Shown here: one piece after another, positions 24,659 through 39,200 of the stretch | How positions within the stretch are numbered: the first letter of the stretch is position 1 | Layout of the letters: each line of letters starts with the position of its first letter | Assembly (NCBI GenBank): GCA_024529925.1 | Contig: JAFEUB010001021.1 | Span: 443,501-507,500 of the forward strand | Length of the DNA: 64,000 bases | Source: Ophthalmolycus amberensis | Taxonomy: Eukaryota; Chordata; Actinopteri; Perciformes; Zoarcidae | Direction of reading: 5' to 3' | Translations under genes and position numbers: made by a program | The notes under the pieces: generated by a model | Told to the model about the DNA's origin: nothing | The model's database searches: none | Seen by the model: only the letters and a program-made list of their open reading frames with translations

Positions 24659-27600
24659 ATGCCCCACGCTCGAAATAGGAACCCTAGCCCCATCCCAGAG
24701 GTAACATGGGACACAGGATTGAAGGAGATGAACGAGACCTGGAAAGGAGCTATTGCCTGTCTCGGGGTGGCCGTCTTCTTTGTCATGACCATCGGGATCA
24801 TATATTGGCAGGTGGTGGACCAGCCCAACAAGAACTGGATCCTTAGGGGTACTTTTAGCGGACTGATCTGGGAGCGAAGAACCCACTCACTGGTCATACA
24901 GACCCTAACGGAGGACAAGACCTATGTGGAGATAGACGTCGGGAACGTGGGGAACCCCGACATCGAGGTTCCCTTTGTGAGGAACCTGTGCTGGCTGAAC
25001 AAAACGGAGTTCTGCTATACGTGGGACTCGGTGGCCGAGGTGAAAATCTCGCTGGAGGTGAATGAGGAGACGGAGACAGAGTGTTACAGTATGACTTGGA
25101 CGCCGGTGCACTGTCAAGTGGAGTTGAAGGTAGGGTTTCTCTCAGTCGCACTAAACACAGTCAGACTTAATGAAATGCCATTTTACGCGCAATGTTATGT
25201 GCAAAAAAAGTAGTTTTGCACTTTGTGATATAAATCAGGGGTCTACCTAAATGTCCCTGATTTCAACCACCACCGAATTGTTTGTTGTCATTCACAAGAG
25301 ACTGTATTCAAATGAAATCAAATAGCTGTCTAAGGAAAAACAGGGATTTTTGCAGAAGACTATGGTGTTTAATCCAATGTCATAAATAGCTTGGCTCATT
25401 TGATTCAAATACAAAAAAATACAAAAAAAATAAGCCTGTAATTAAGGTCAATTTAATTTTGTTGGAATTGTTTAAATTAAATTTCTGAAGAAACTACGAC
25501 ATCATATCAAATCATTTCAAACAAAATACAATGATTACGCTTGAGTGACTCGTTTGAGCTGACATGCTGTCACAGGCCAAATGAAAAACAAATTAAAAAA
25601 TGTGCGTGATTCCCTCATCCTTTCCCTCTCTACACCCGCGATTGAACTGCACTGAGTAGACATTCGTATTAAATCTGCTTCCTCACAGTTGTGCTTTTTT
25701 TACGTACACACTGTACTTTCCCCAGCTTAATTAGGCATTTAACTATTGGGTTGTTTGGGGAGGTTAATCTGTCCCCACTGGAACATTCCTCGCCATAACT
25801 CCCTGTCATGTGGCGCGACTGCTCACAGAAAATCTTTCCAAACTAAAGACGCCTTTATTTTTTCCAATTTTCAACATCCTGACTGGCGGCTCTCAGGTGA
25901 CCATTGGCACCTGTTTTGAAGCTCCTTAGCAGAGCCCAGATTTGCTGATTGTGAAATAAATGAGCTGCCGGTTTGCGCATTTGTTCAGACGCTTTGAGGA
26001 AGGACGCTTTCTCTTAAAAAACATTCTTGCCATTCAATCCCTTCTGCGTGCGATGCTTTCTGAGACAGTCTTGTGTGCCAGCCATCGCATACCGACCTGT
26101 GCCCTATATATACTATAACTTGCACTAATTGTCGAATACATTTACCCAGAATTATCCAAGAAATCAGCCACTGGAAACATACAGTTAAATTCACCTTATA
26201 TCCACTCATGAATTAAATGTACAATAGTAGTTATTAAGTCTGCTTAAACATTTAAATTATGTTATATCAAATTGAACTTGCATTTTCTTCTATCAGCTCT
26301 ATTAATTCTCAAACATCCCACACATATCTATTTTATCCAGTCAGCATCAATTTTAGTTCAGTTGCTGTCTTCCCTCGGATTATAAATCATCCTCTACCTC
26401 TTTCCTTTCCTTATGTGTCTTTCTCTTTTTTTGTTTTTGTGCATCCTTTCAGGACTGCTTCTCCATGACCAACGTGTCCTGGTACGGCGGCGCCAGTGTC
26501 CGGGGTCAGACCTGGCCGATCAACGATCAGAACGCCACTACGCAGCCCTTCATTGTGAGTGATCTTAAGGACAATCCCTCTGGCTTTGGCTCTGCCCTGG
26601 AACGCTACTTCCTGGGCTCCTCAGGTGAGAGGTCGTTGTTGCAAACAATTATTTGCATCAGCTGATATTTACTCTAGTGGAGGCTATCTCATCAGCAGTA
26701 AGTTCCTCTTCACACCTTGGTCCGTTACAGTGAGAAAGACCTTCTCAAATATGTCAAATGACCCATTGTCAGCTGTTGTTCCACACTTGCCAATGGTGCA
26801 GGGTTAGCACAAGGGCTTTTGGAAATTGGACCCTACATCAGTGGATGTACGATGTGTGGCGTGACTCCCAGGGTGCCAGGGAAGCCCTGTGGATGTTGTC
26901 GTGTTTTCTTACCACCCTCCTCGTGCACGTTTGTTTGTGTTTGAGCTGAGAAAAATGGTTCGACCGCCTCCCGAACCAGCATCCCCAAAAAAACACACAC
27001 CACTGACTGGACAGGACGTTCATCCCGCTAATAGAATGTAACACAATACTGTCTGTGGCATCTGAGTTGATTAATTTAGAGATTAGACTACAAAGGGAAG
27101 CGAACCACCTTCAGCGTCTTAAATTAACTCTTAGGGATACCGAGGTAATTGCCTTTTGTTTCTATTAAAGGGGCAAGTTGGATGATGGCTGACTCTTATA
27201 ACTCATCAGGTTATTTTGGAGTTGTTTGATTTTATCCTGGGACCAAAGGGGGGGGGGTTGAATGGTTAATGTGACTGATGAGGAACGTGTCGTGTGTGTG
27301 TGCACATGAATGTTGGGTGCTAGCGGGTATGGCTTTACTGCAGCCTCGAGGGACTATGCGCTTAAGTTGTGTTTGTCTGGAGTTTGCTGACTTAGCTTCT
27401 TCATTCTTGAAAGATTTTGGATAAACGCAAAACTATTTTGTGCAATCAGACATTTCCAAATCCAGTTTTACACACATGCACATTGCAACATGTACTTCTT
27501 CGTCAGTGTGTTAGGGAACCCTGTGCATACTGTGTGTGCGCGTGTGTGTGCAGTGTGTAGCTACAAAGTCAAAGTGCCAAACAGCGTCTAGAGCAGGGTG

Positions 27601-30600
27601 AAACGGTGAGACATCGGCCAATGAGGTGACACAAACACCTATTGTGACTTCGCTGATTGTTGGCAGCAGTCTCATGCACACATTCATTCACATACTGACA
27701 GAAACAAATGCACACATGCACGCGCACATACACCCGTCCACATTTTGGGATGTTATATAACACGCTGGCAGGCTTAACAAGAGAGTCACATGACTTAAAT
27801 CCCCTTTCCACCTTGTGAGAGGACGGCAGTAATTACCAGGACCCGGTAACCCTTTGTTTCTCCGTTTGGCTTTGCACAGAGAGAGAGAGAGAGAAAAAAC
27901 ACACAGATGAGATGAGATCCCGATAGAACAAATGTTTGAACGTTGCCAAGTAACCACTAACAGACACACACTGAGCATAGCCCAAACGGAGAAGCCGATG
28001 CTCAGCAATGACAGCGATGCCGATTGGATCATTAAAGTTTTTTTTGAGATAATATCTCTCTTTAAAGTTCAAGGATGTTTTTGTTTGCCTCTTATATTTA
28101 CATGATGTGCCTCATGAGAATAGTTTTTCACAACTGAAGACGTTTTGCAATTTGTACTTGGCTGCTTTCCTATTCCTAGGATCAGTGGAAATTATTATGG
28201 ATGAATCTTTTTAATGCATTGGTCTTTCTTCTCTCATGCATGCAGCTCATGAGTTAAATATTAAAGAGACCTAACAATGTAGACTGCCATGCTTCAGATT
28301 TAGCTAATGTGTCAAGAATATTGAATCACCAAGAACAAAAGTGTTTAACCAGCAGACTTGCAGGGTCTTGTGTTGCAGGTAGAAAAGTGCTATTTTATTC
28401 AACTGCAGTGACATCAACTTGGTATCTTGGTATGATTCCCTCATAGCCTCGGTGGGAGGATAAGCGCAATAGATAGAGGGCTGTGCAATCCAATGATGTA
28501 CTGCTACTTTGATGTAACAGTAAGACTGACACCAAAACTTACTTGTGCTGCTTGTGCACCTTTCACACTAGTTTTTATTTGCTGTATGTTTCATTTTCAT
28601 TTTGTAGAACAAGAATACAGAACCCAGTTGTAGTTGATAATTACTGGCATCCACAACAGTTTGCATCCTGTATGATGACCTCATTTCAGGTGTAGGTACA
28701 TGGTCTATTTGCAGCCGTCGTTTTTGTGTAATGCCCATTGCAATTTTATATATCAGATCCGCTGGTTACCTTGAATTCATCGTTGATAAAATTCTGTAGA
28801 AGCAGCTCCAGGCTCCTGCAAAAAAAAGAAAAAACACACGCATCTGTGCTCTTGTGCACATCAGACTGATTGGAACACCATTACCTCTCCTTACCTTCAT
28901 CTGTGAACATCAGAACATTAGACTGCAATACCAGACTTGGCTGCACTTGCCATCCTCTTTTTCCCAACAGCTCTGACTTGCAGAATCTCATTTTAAGCTG
29001 CAATATGCGACAAACAGCACGATGTGGTAGAGTCATAACTGTGTTATTATTGTGGGACAGGAAGCAATTACAGCAGCTTTTGCGGAGAAAAACAATCCTC
29101 CATTATGTGGATAGTAAGTAGGGTCATTATGGGAAACTGTGGGTTTATGCAACCGTGCGAAGGCTTAATCAGATTATTGATTTGTTCCTAGTTTTGGCAG
29201 TGAAACATTATTATTTTTGCATGTAAACCGACCAAATCTAATTGAATGCAGAACTAAAAATCACTTACAGCACGTAAAATAAAGACAACATCCAAAACTA
29301 ACTGTTTTTTTATTAGCCATATTTCGTGTTCATTGTTGTGTTTTCAAGTAAAATTGTACAGAAAGCACAGCCGCTGGGCTTTCAATGTGTCCGCAAAAAG
29401 TGTATTTAACTTAAAACATTCACTGTGTACTTGTATGTGAGACTTTGCACTTCTCAGTCAATAATATCTCAGCTGCTTTCAACCAAAACAGAGAAGCTGG
29501 ATTGACCATATTTGATACTAACCAAACCAATTTCCATTCATGATTATAATTCCGCCCCATTTCTAAATGAGTTGCAGGTGTGCTGCTTCAGTTTCAGTTG
29601 GATGTGGCACGTTTGTTTTGTTGATTCATGAAAGGTGGCACTCCAGTGGTAATAAAAAAAGTAATAAAAGAGTCACCACATGTCTTAATAATTTTGGCGA
29701 AATCTATATACAGTATAATCAACGGACTGACAAATCTGCATTTCGGCTTCTTTTTTTTTAGCTGCAGTTTTAGTGTAATATTAACAGCCGTGTAACCCCA
29801 TTGACTGCTGTGCGTGTGTGTGTGTGTGTGTCTGCGTGCGTGCGTGTGTGTGTGCGTGTGACCTGTCTCCACTGACTCTAGTTAGGCATAGGAGCACATT
29901 GTGAATGTGGTAGGCAACATGGAGCTGTGACTGACGACTGACTGAGCTAAGGGGACTCCTGGGGACGGTCAAAGAGCAAGACAAACGGAGTGAAACACGG
30001 AGCCACAGAGCAACAGAATCAATGCATACTGTACTGTGATAGTTGAGATTCGACATAACTACGCAAAGAGAGCAAAAAGTAACAAGTTCAAGAAGAGGTA
30101 GAAAAGTAAAGCGGAGAGTCGAGGGGAGAAGATATAGGCAGCTGTGCGGTAGAGTGACATTTGAGAGTGTTGCCAACTGGAGGAACTTATCATAGCCCCA
30201 CCTGTCTTTATCCATACAAAAACAACTGGGCTACTTAGAACAGATTAGATATCACTGAAGATTCATCCTGCATGCAAAATATAAGAGGGGACTACGTTGT
30301 CCCAAAGCTTTGGGGGCTTATGCTACATTTACTCAACTGGAAGTTTTATTATTAAGGATCCAATGTACACAAGGTTTCAGTGAGCACATGTAAGCAGAAA
30401 TAGTATAGATATACAGTAGGTAGCTATACTTTGGAAAATAGTTAGTGCACTTGGTCAAATCACATGACAGTAACCAGGTGCTGCCTGTTGACTTAATACA
30501 ATACTGGAGGGATAATACATATACAAATATTAACTTTTACAGAAGGATTAACATTTCATCAATTATGTATTTTAGTGGGTTTTTTTAAATTAAATCATAG

Positions 30601-33191
30601 CTAGTGTATTTGAAACCCTTCAATTTAAATTCACAAAGTCCAAATAAATAAATAAAAAGATAAGTTTTTTGCTTAGTTTTTAAAGTTTAAAGTTTTTAAA
30701 TTTGAGCTTTAGTTCTGGCTACTTTATTACTATTGTATCTCTCGCTCACACACACACGCACACGCACACACACGCACACACACGCACACACAGATATGAT
30801 CGTTTTAATTTCAATGCTAATATTCGATTGCATCATCCTATTTGGGATATTGGTAAATAACTTTTTTTTTTAGCTTTTTTTTACTTTCAAATATATTTTT
30901 ATATTTGAAGGTAAAAGATATGAGAGTGTAAAATCCTTTTGAAATCCTTTTAATATGAGCGTTATTCATAATCAGAGGGCCTCATTCGCATGCAGAAACA
31001 GATACTTTACATCAGACAAATACCTTGGCTCTCATCAAACTTTCCCCAACTCATCATTACAAATAAGGGCTTGGAGAGATACTATTTGTTTTCACAGCCG
31101 GCTGTTATAATACATGAGAGAGTGATACTCTAACTTTAACATTACATAGCTCTGGATTCAATAAAAGTAATTTATCTACTGTCTCTTCATATCTGAGCAT
31201 CAGAGATTACCGTAGACTTGACAGCATCTCCTTCAGATCTAAGACCACCTCCTACACGCACATACACAAGTCCATATGCGGATGAGGATACACATTACCT
31301 CTTTCTCTCTCTCTCCCTTTATGCTTCTGGTCTCTCCATCAATCATTTGAAGCATCATTTTTTTTCTCTCTCTCCTTCCACTCACCATCTCCCACCCCTT
31401 TTCTTTTATTTCTATCTCTGACTCAGTCTTTCCGTACGGGATCCAAAGAAACAATACTTCACTGCTCCTGAGTAACTGAATCAGTAACTGAATCTTATAA
31501 CGACAAGGATGAGAGCAATAAGTAAAAACGCATTTCCATTATGGTGCGTACTGGTGAGCAATAGTGAAGCAAGATTAGATTAGATTAGAAAACTACAGAA
31601 AAATGTGACTGTTACACAGAAATCTGAGCACAAAACGTTCTAAAAAAGCAATCATTTTGTCCGTTACTTCATATTTTTTGCAGTTAAGTGGACCTTGAGT
31701 CAAAAGTCACAGCATTTTCTCTTCTAGCTGTTTGAATGCACAAAGCTGAGGCCTGGTGGACTAAATACCAACACTTAATATAAGTATAATTGAGGCGGCT
31801 TACTCAAGGTTTAGTACCAAATAATAACGGAAAACACAGGCGAAGTGAAGGCTTGTTCTCTTCTACAGTGTTTTTTTTTATCGTGGTTGAGTATTTCCTT
31901 CGCATTTTCTTTGTCTTTATGTCAACCCAAGATCACTGAGTCACAGGTATACAGAAATAAATGCTGAAAAAAATCCAGCTTGCATGTAGAAGGAAGACAA
32001 GCTGCTCATCTGTTACTCAATCGGTCACCAGAAGGTCCCTGGGCAGCTGCCCCGAAAACCTTTACTCTTCCAGGACGAGCAAGAGGTGAAACACTTTCAC
32101 AATGACTCACTTAGCCAATTCAAGCTTTGTTAAAAGCAAGCTGTCATCTCCTGTATGAGAGGCCTATCACATATATGAAAATCATCCCGCAAGATTTTCC
32201 ACAGTCGATCTATACTTTCCATCAAGGACAACAAGCAAGAGACAGCAGAGATTGACCCTTTTAAATGGAGCGTCTGTCCACTGATGTAATTACAGTATGT
32301 ATCAGCTCATTCACAGCCGTCTGCATAAACAGTCTGTGGTTACTCAGGTCAGCTGTGTTTCCTTTGTTGAATACCTTTTATAAATGCTCTGAAATAAATC
32401 CTTGTTTCAGCGAGCATTTTTTAAATTAAAATAAAACACAATCTAGTAAGGGAGTTGTCTGAAAACACTAGAACTGAATTGCTTTATCAGTATGCTTACT
32501 TCACCAGCTGAGACTGAAGTAAATGGTAAATAAATACTTTGATATTACATCACAGTATTCAAATGTGAGATCTTCTTCTCAGATCTATTTTCATGTTTCT
32601 TCTGGGGACATTTGTGCAGAACACAGCATCTCACACTTGCACCAATAAAACTGATTGATGATAGGAATTGAAGCAGAGAAAGTCTCATTAGTGTTTCATT
32701 ATTTTTTTCAACAAGTGGAATTGGAAATTTACTACCATGGCAAGATCCCAGTTTTGTGGCCGTCAATGTCTTGAGGTTGGGCACAGAAACTAAGTTTCCA
32801 TTGTTAAGGAAATGCATGCCTGAACACACACACACACACACACAGACTTGCACGCACACACATAGTTCGCGTTTGAATGCACCTTTTATAACCCCAGTCA
32901 GGTCTGTGAATGTGCACAGGTGTCATAAATAACAGTATAAATATGACAGTTAAAAGAGTGTAGCCCATCTGGACAACAGCAGCAGGGAGTCAGGCGGCGG
33001 CGTTTTGCACCCGGACCAGCCACTCTCCGAGGGATTAGACGCCACATTAAAACCTTCCTGACCCATCAGAAGGCACATGGGGTCACCTCCAAACGTTCAG
33101 CTCGGGCTGAGCCAGAGGAAGTGCCGAACCTTTATGGTCCTACAAGTCCTGCTCTGTTGTTTTCTTGGAAGTCTACAGTTTCCCATTAAAG

Positions 33192-33267
<76 letters not shown>

Positions 33268-36200
33268 AATGCACGTATACGTGTGTAAAGAGGCGAACCA
33301 AGGTTGCATGATTTGTGTGTTCGTTCAACAGCTGTAAAAATTGAGGCATGTGTGTATCAAATCATTCAAATCTGCACAGTAAACTTTCATTCATTTTCAC
33401 CTTTGCGTGTCTGTTGCTTTGAAGGTGAGTGGATACGGTCGGTCAGGCATATAATTTAGCTTTTGAGAGCTAGTGGAAAATATTTCGGGGGAAGCTTGGA
33501 GTGTTTAAGGATTTGTTCTAAAAATAGGGTCCTTCCTCTCGCTTCCCCTTTAACTCCTGTGCACCCCACCTTGGCTGTAACTCAAGGCTTCAAACCTGCT
33601 TCACTTTCTTTAAATAACACTTATTGATTCCTGCTCCTGCATGGTACATGCATCTGGAGATACCGTTCGGTCAAAGATGTTAGTCCGTGTCATTCTGAGC
33701 GCTGAACTTTGAGGTTAGAAGTTCCTCTTCGATCAGAAGTTCCTTCCATACTGAAAATGCATCCCGGGACATGCAAAGTGCTGTTGAGTAGAACTGTATA
33801 AACACATGAGACAGGATTTAGTATATTTACCATTCTAATCTGCATGATTAGTCAAAGATGGAATGAAAGGTACAGCCAGATTGTCCCATTTCCTTGAGGC
33901 CCTGCATTGTCATTTCCCATAAAAAAATTAAATATGACTCAAGAAGTCATGCTTGCAAACTTAAACTTCACTTTCCACCGTGTGTGCACTTTGGTAAAAC
34001 ACACTGTTTGCAGCCTGCTGTATCTGCACATCATTCTACGAGGTTGCTCGGTGTCTGGTGTACTCTGGTCGCCTCTATTTCCACTGCCCGCATTCCACTT
34101 CCATCCTTCCATAAAGCTATAACATTTTCACCGCTGCCCCATTTTCTACTCCACTGTATGAGGACGTTATTGACGTGCACAGTTTCACGGCACCTTTGCT
34201 ATATTAAAAATAGCAGTTTTATCGCCTGCGGTTAGAATATATAACAGTGTTTTCTGCAAAAATCTACATTTATCTGCCATTATGAATCTATAACAAGCAG
34301 TTGGGAGGTGACCTAATACCTTGTGAGGGGCAGCTGAGGAGTTACCAGTATCTCTTTGACATTATCCGTTGCAAACACGTGATAAGTACCCTGTGGTTGA
34401 AGGCTCTTCGCTTGGCTTTTTGCAGCACTTTAATAGTGATCTCTGAAACTATTAATCTGATTATGGACCGGTACGTGAGTGTGCTGCCTGCTCCTGGTAC
34501 CCCTGCCTGCAGGAAAACAGTAAGCCCATTGAAACTAGAGAGGGTGGCTGAAGTGAGCCAAGCTCTCAGGCCCGGTTTCTCAGACTGCCTGCCTGCTTTG
34601 AAAACAGGTCTTGCACACTAATCTGTTCATTGATCAGCTACCAAAATCCCAGTGTGGCTACTTTGCGCTGATTGTTGAGCAGATTGGGCAGAGCGAGGTA
34701 GACCTGGGCGTCAGAGTCTGGGCGGGAGGGAGGCACTGGCCTGGGTTCTGCTGACCCGAGATGGGACAGACCCGGAGCGGTGCCGAGCGGAGAGGAGAGG
34801 AAGGTGGTTAAAGCTGGGAGGGAGAAGGTGGGAGTCACCACGGGTGAGAGGTGGTGAGGATAGGGGGTGGGGGTAACCTGAGAGGGACGGGGCATTCCTT
34901 GCAGGGCAGCTACATCTGCAGACACAATTATCTGCTTCACATAATCGTATCATTTCCCGCGGCCTCTGGAAGGCGGCATATACATACAGTAGGAGAGGAA
35001 ATGCTGGTTTCCGCACTGAGGTTGACTAAGAGATGTGCTTCATAGTAAAACCCTGAAGGAGAAAAAAGTGTTTGTCTTCAATGTGACTTTGGATATGTAT
35101 CCATCTCTCGTTGGTGTGCAGTGTAACCTACCTACTTCAAAGTTGCCAGCAGTCCCGGTGTAAACTCATCTAACCGCATACTGCTATATCTCATTCTAGC
35201 GAGTGTTTTTCTCACATCTGAGTGGAGCAATATCAGCTGACACTCTACCTCCCCATACTCCATCCGTCACACTCGCCCTGGTCTCAGTATCACTCGAGCA
35301 CGATGTCATATAAGAGGAATCTGCAACGGGCCGTCTCATGCTTACACTGCTTTTGATTGCTTTACACCAAGGGCCACTTCATATCTGTTTAAGACATTTT
35401 ATCATCTGGTTCTCTGAGACAACAATTAAAGAAATGCTGACAAACTAACACCCCGTGCCCTCTCCTGTCTGCGTCCCGCCACACAGGTGTTGCCGTGTTT
35501 GTGTCTCCCGATATTCCCCTGCAGCTGGGGGTGGACAGCAAACAGCAGTTCTGCCTGCAGTCGCTGCCCAGTATGGAGCGTCTCCCTCTGCAGTACACCG
35601 TGTGTGTGGCCCACAATGTGAAAGCTGCTCACCAGGAAGCCGTGCAACAACTCTTCCACCACAGCAGGGAGCTGCCCAACATGAACGCGCTGTGGTTAGT
35701 TCCGTTTAGATTGAGATTAGCGGGGATTTCCTTGTCAGAAGGGGAATGTCTGTTTTGCCCTAATAGCAATAAGTCAAACAGTGGTGCATCTGTGGGTCCA
35801 ATGAGCACTGACTGAAATTCTGTGTGTATTTAGTTACTCATAAACTATAATCCATGCAGGTTCCTGAGATCAGCAGGCTTTGTATGATCCCTCTGTGTGT
35901 GCTGTAGGCTGCCGTTCTGGAAGCTGCTCACCAACGTGGATTCAGGGCCGAAGGTGGAGAGGGAGCTGAGGACCTTCTCTAATCGTCTGAGGAGACACCA
36001 GCTAGGGGAGGGAGTCATCAGCCTCAATGAACATTCCACCGCCCTCCTCTCCGACATGGTACGAGCTCATCACTGGGCCTCACCGTACCGTCTCTGTACC
36101 ACCAGCCTCAAAGTCTTCAGCAGACTGGGGAATCTTTCAATGGCAGACCTGCTCAAAACTCGTCAAGGGGTAGAGATGAAAGAGTTTTCGTGGGCCTCCA

Positions 36201-39200
36201 GAGCGCTGGAGACAGGCAGGGAGCGGATGAGGGAGGACAGCTTCACAAAAATGTCATAACGTAGAAAAAAAGATTTATTTAGGGCTCCATGTTGAATTGC
36301 CTTAAACCATGTAAATGTGATGTATCACGTAATATGTTTCAGGGATTCTAAACTTGATGATTTGGTTGACTATCTGGTTAAAAGGTGTCGGTGGTGTTTA
36401 TCACTGGTTCACATTTACCCAGTTCTCCAAGTCCTTGAAAGTTGTCGGGAACTGCCTGGAAACAAGACCACCAGGACCACCGTCAAGTGGATCTAAGTCA
36501 ATACCCGGTGATATTCCATTACAAACAACATATAGCAGAGAGAGGACAAACAGAGACTCTCCCGACTGATCTCAGGTTGCTCTGAGTCGGGTAACCGCAG
36601 GGATGGGAAAGAATTGGGTGTGTTGAGATTAGACGGGATGTCAGCCAAGACTAACTTGAGTAGGTGATCCTGACACTGGCTTGATGCTGCGGCAACAGAC
36701 GAGGAGGTGGGGGGGGGGGAACTTTTACACAATCTGTCCATCAGAGAGACTGAGTTCATTATGCGTACAGTACGTTCCCATTACCAGATCAGACGGTGTG
36801 AAAGGATTAAAAAGAGGGGGTGGAAATGGGAGGAATAACACGTGTCAGTTGATGGATGTCATTTGATCTTCCCTCACCCACAATCTCACGTTTTCTGGGA
36901 CATCAAAGATATTATGCCAGTTTTGTTGTCATCCAGTTCCCCTCCATAAAAGCCATATAGAATCAGCCAAATGAACAGGGCTGCATGGAAACTTATGGAA
37001 CTTGTAGTTGTCCGTGAAGTTTGAGGCTCCACAGAAGTGTGACCGGCAACAACGATCCTCTGTAAAATTAAATAATTTAAAAAACTAGGCTTCTCTTTCA
37101 CTCCAGTTTTACAAGTGTTCATAAATGATCAGTCACACTGCAACACACACTTTTTTTTCTCCCCAGTTTCCATATTAGTTTGGAAGTGCAGGCGTTGGAA
37201 AATTTGGGTTATTAATAAGTTTGCCACGTTTCTAAATTTATTACCCAGACACTAAATAATGCAGCTGTTTGCAACCCCAGTTTAAAAAAAAAGAGCAGAT
37301 GCTAACTTATGTTTTGGTCTTCTTTCATTTTTATGTTTGACACTTGTGTAAAATTCAAATTCTGGAAAGAAGCAAAACAGAAAATAAACTTTCCAAGAAG
37401 TTACATAAAATGTGCTAATCTACCCTTTCTTCCCACAGCTGGTTGATCTCCTGGGGTCAGTCTTTGTGTTCTTAAAAGGTTTTGTTCCATAGTTATGTAA
37501 CCTGAAATCTCTGTTTGACTTGACCATGTCAATTAAAATATACGTTAAAATGTTCTGACAGGTCATATAGTTCAAAGGGGAGATCAATGGGTCAAATTTA
37601 AAGCAAGCGATCCTAATATAAAGATATTTGTCATTCCAGCTCATAAACATAATGAATTATTCCATTAGTGCATCATATTGTATGGTAATTATTTAGATGC
37701 AATATAAGAAGTTATTGAGAAAATTACTTTTGAGTGTATTCGGCTGCCTCATTATGCAAAGCTTTGACATTTCAGGATTGTTAATGCAGATATCACAGTG
37801 TATCTCTCTGTGTCTCTGCAGGACCATGACTACCTCAACAGCAGGAAAAGGGGGATGTCCAAGAGACTGACCAGGGACCTCCCACTTGTCAAGCTTCTCA
37901 ACATTTCCATCACCCTGTCCCCTTTCCTGGGCGTGGACACCACGCAGTTCCACACCTCCCTCATGGACGGCACTGAGGCCCACTGGCTCAGTCTCCCCTC
38001 AGCCCCTCAGGGACAGCTGGTGAGGCCTGAGTGGAGCTCAATTAGCAGTGTGCAAAGTCCTCTCCATGTTAACTTCTACCCAGGGTCTCCTTGTGGTAAA
38101 GAGTTGCCTTCCAACACAGTAAAGTCCACTTCCTCTGCATTGGGATCGGTCCATTCACAGAAAACATATTCCACTTCAAAAAAATTGAACTTCCCTACAC
38201 TTAAAAAAAACTTTTTTCCAAAAGTAAACACTTTCCATCTGCCTTGCAGCCGGTCTCCATTCACTAGTTGCAGTTTGATAAAGAGCAGAGCAGTGTGAGC
38301 ATGGCCTAATCCGGAAAAATCTATCATTGCAAACAGCAGAGGATAAATAGAAATAATAATAGAAAATCATAGTTGTATAAAATGAACTCTACTTCTGTTC
38401 TTGAGATCCCGGTGATGAGTCAGTGGCGAGGAAAGTTCTGTGTAAAGCTGAACATCACCAACCCAGGAGCGGTGAGCTGGTTCCTGGACAGGGTGGGAGC
38501 CCTGCAGGCCCATTTGGGGATGGAGTATGTCATGCTGGAGGGGGGCGAAGGGAATCTGTTTGAGGAGCAAGTCCTGCGGCCGCCGCAGACTCTCGGGGGA
38601 GACAAGTACATCAGCCTGCTGGCCGACCTGGCCACGAGGATAGGAGACTCCACCATGGTGACAGCAGGGACACGGTAACCATCTCAACCATTTCATCTTG
38701 TTTGTACGCTCCATCGACGGCTATTTTTTTTTACCTAATATCAACTGCCACTGTTTATAGAGAGGGATTATTTACATGTTTTAAATTGCGTCTTATAATT
38801 GTGGTGCGGTTTGTGTCTCAGGTCGAACCACAAGCCTCTGTTTGTGAGGATGAGCCCCATGCAGTCCGACTGGAGCCCAATGGGCCTGAAGGGCATCATT
38901 CCCTCCCTGCTGCACCACACTCTGCTGGGATACAACTTCCTCATTCCTGATGCAGTAGGTAATACCACAGCCCATGGGCCACTTTTCTCACCTCTAACAG
39001 TACGTTACCGTACTTAATGTTTCATGAAAACTAAATAATTCTTCACTATTTCACACAAAATAACAAGACAAGGAACGCTTCTGATTCCAAAAGCAAGAAA
39101 ATGAATAAAGGATCAATTGTTTAAACTAACATATCCTAATTTTCTCTGCCTCTGTCCATCTCTCAGGTGGCTCTCTGTCTGGAGACCTGGTCACAGATGA

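Larger units (their letters stand above)
26625..35486 (+). other. Large intron 2 of the family 31 gene
   Basis: This is an 8.9-kb intron between the exons ending ALERYFLGSS and beginning GVAVFVSPDI. It carries several GT/CA microsatellites and the orphan exon-like segment at 28770-28815. No other coding exon was recognised. The protein reads continuously across the junction, so no family-31 exon is missing. Confidence 0.7.

Noticed and set aside
34638..34940. Minus-strand ORF with a protein-like end (DAQVYLALPNLLNNQRK)
   Set aside because: The start half is Pro/Ser-rich low complexity; no splice sites or partner exons support it, and I recognise no family.
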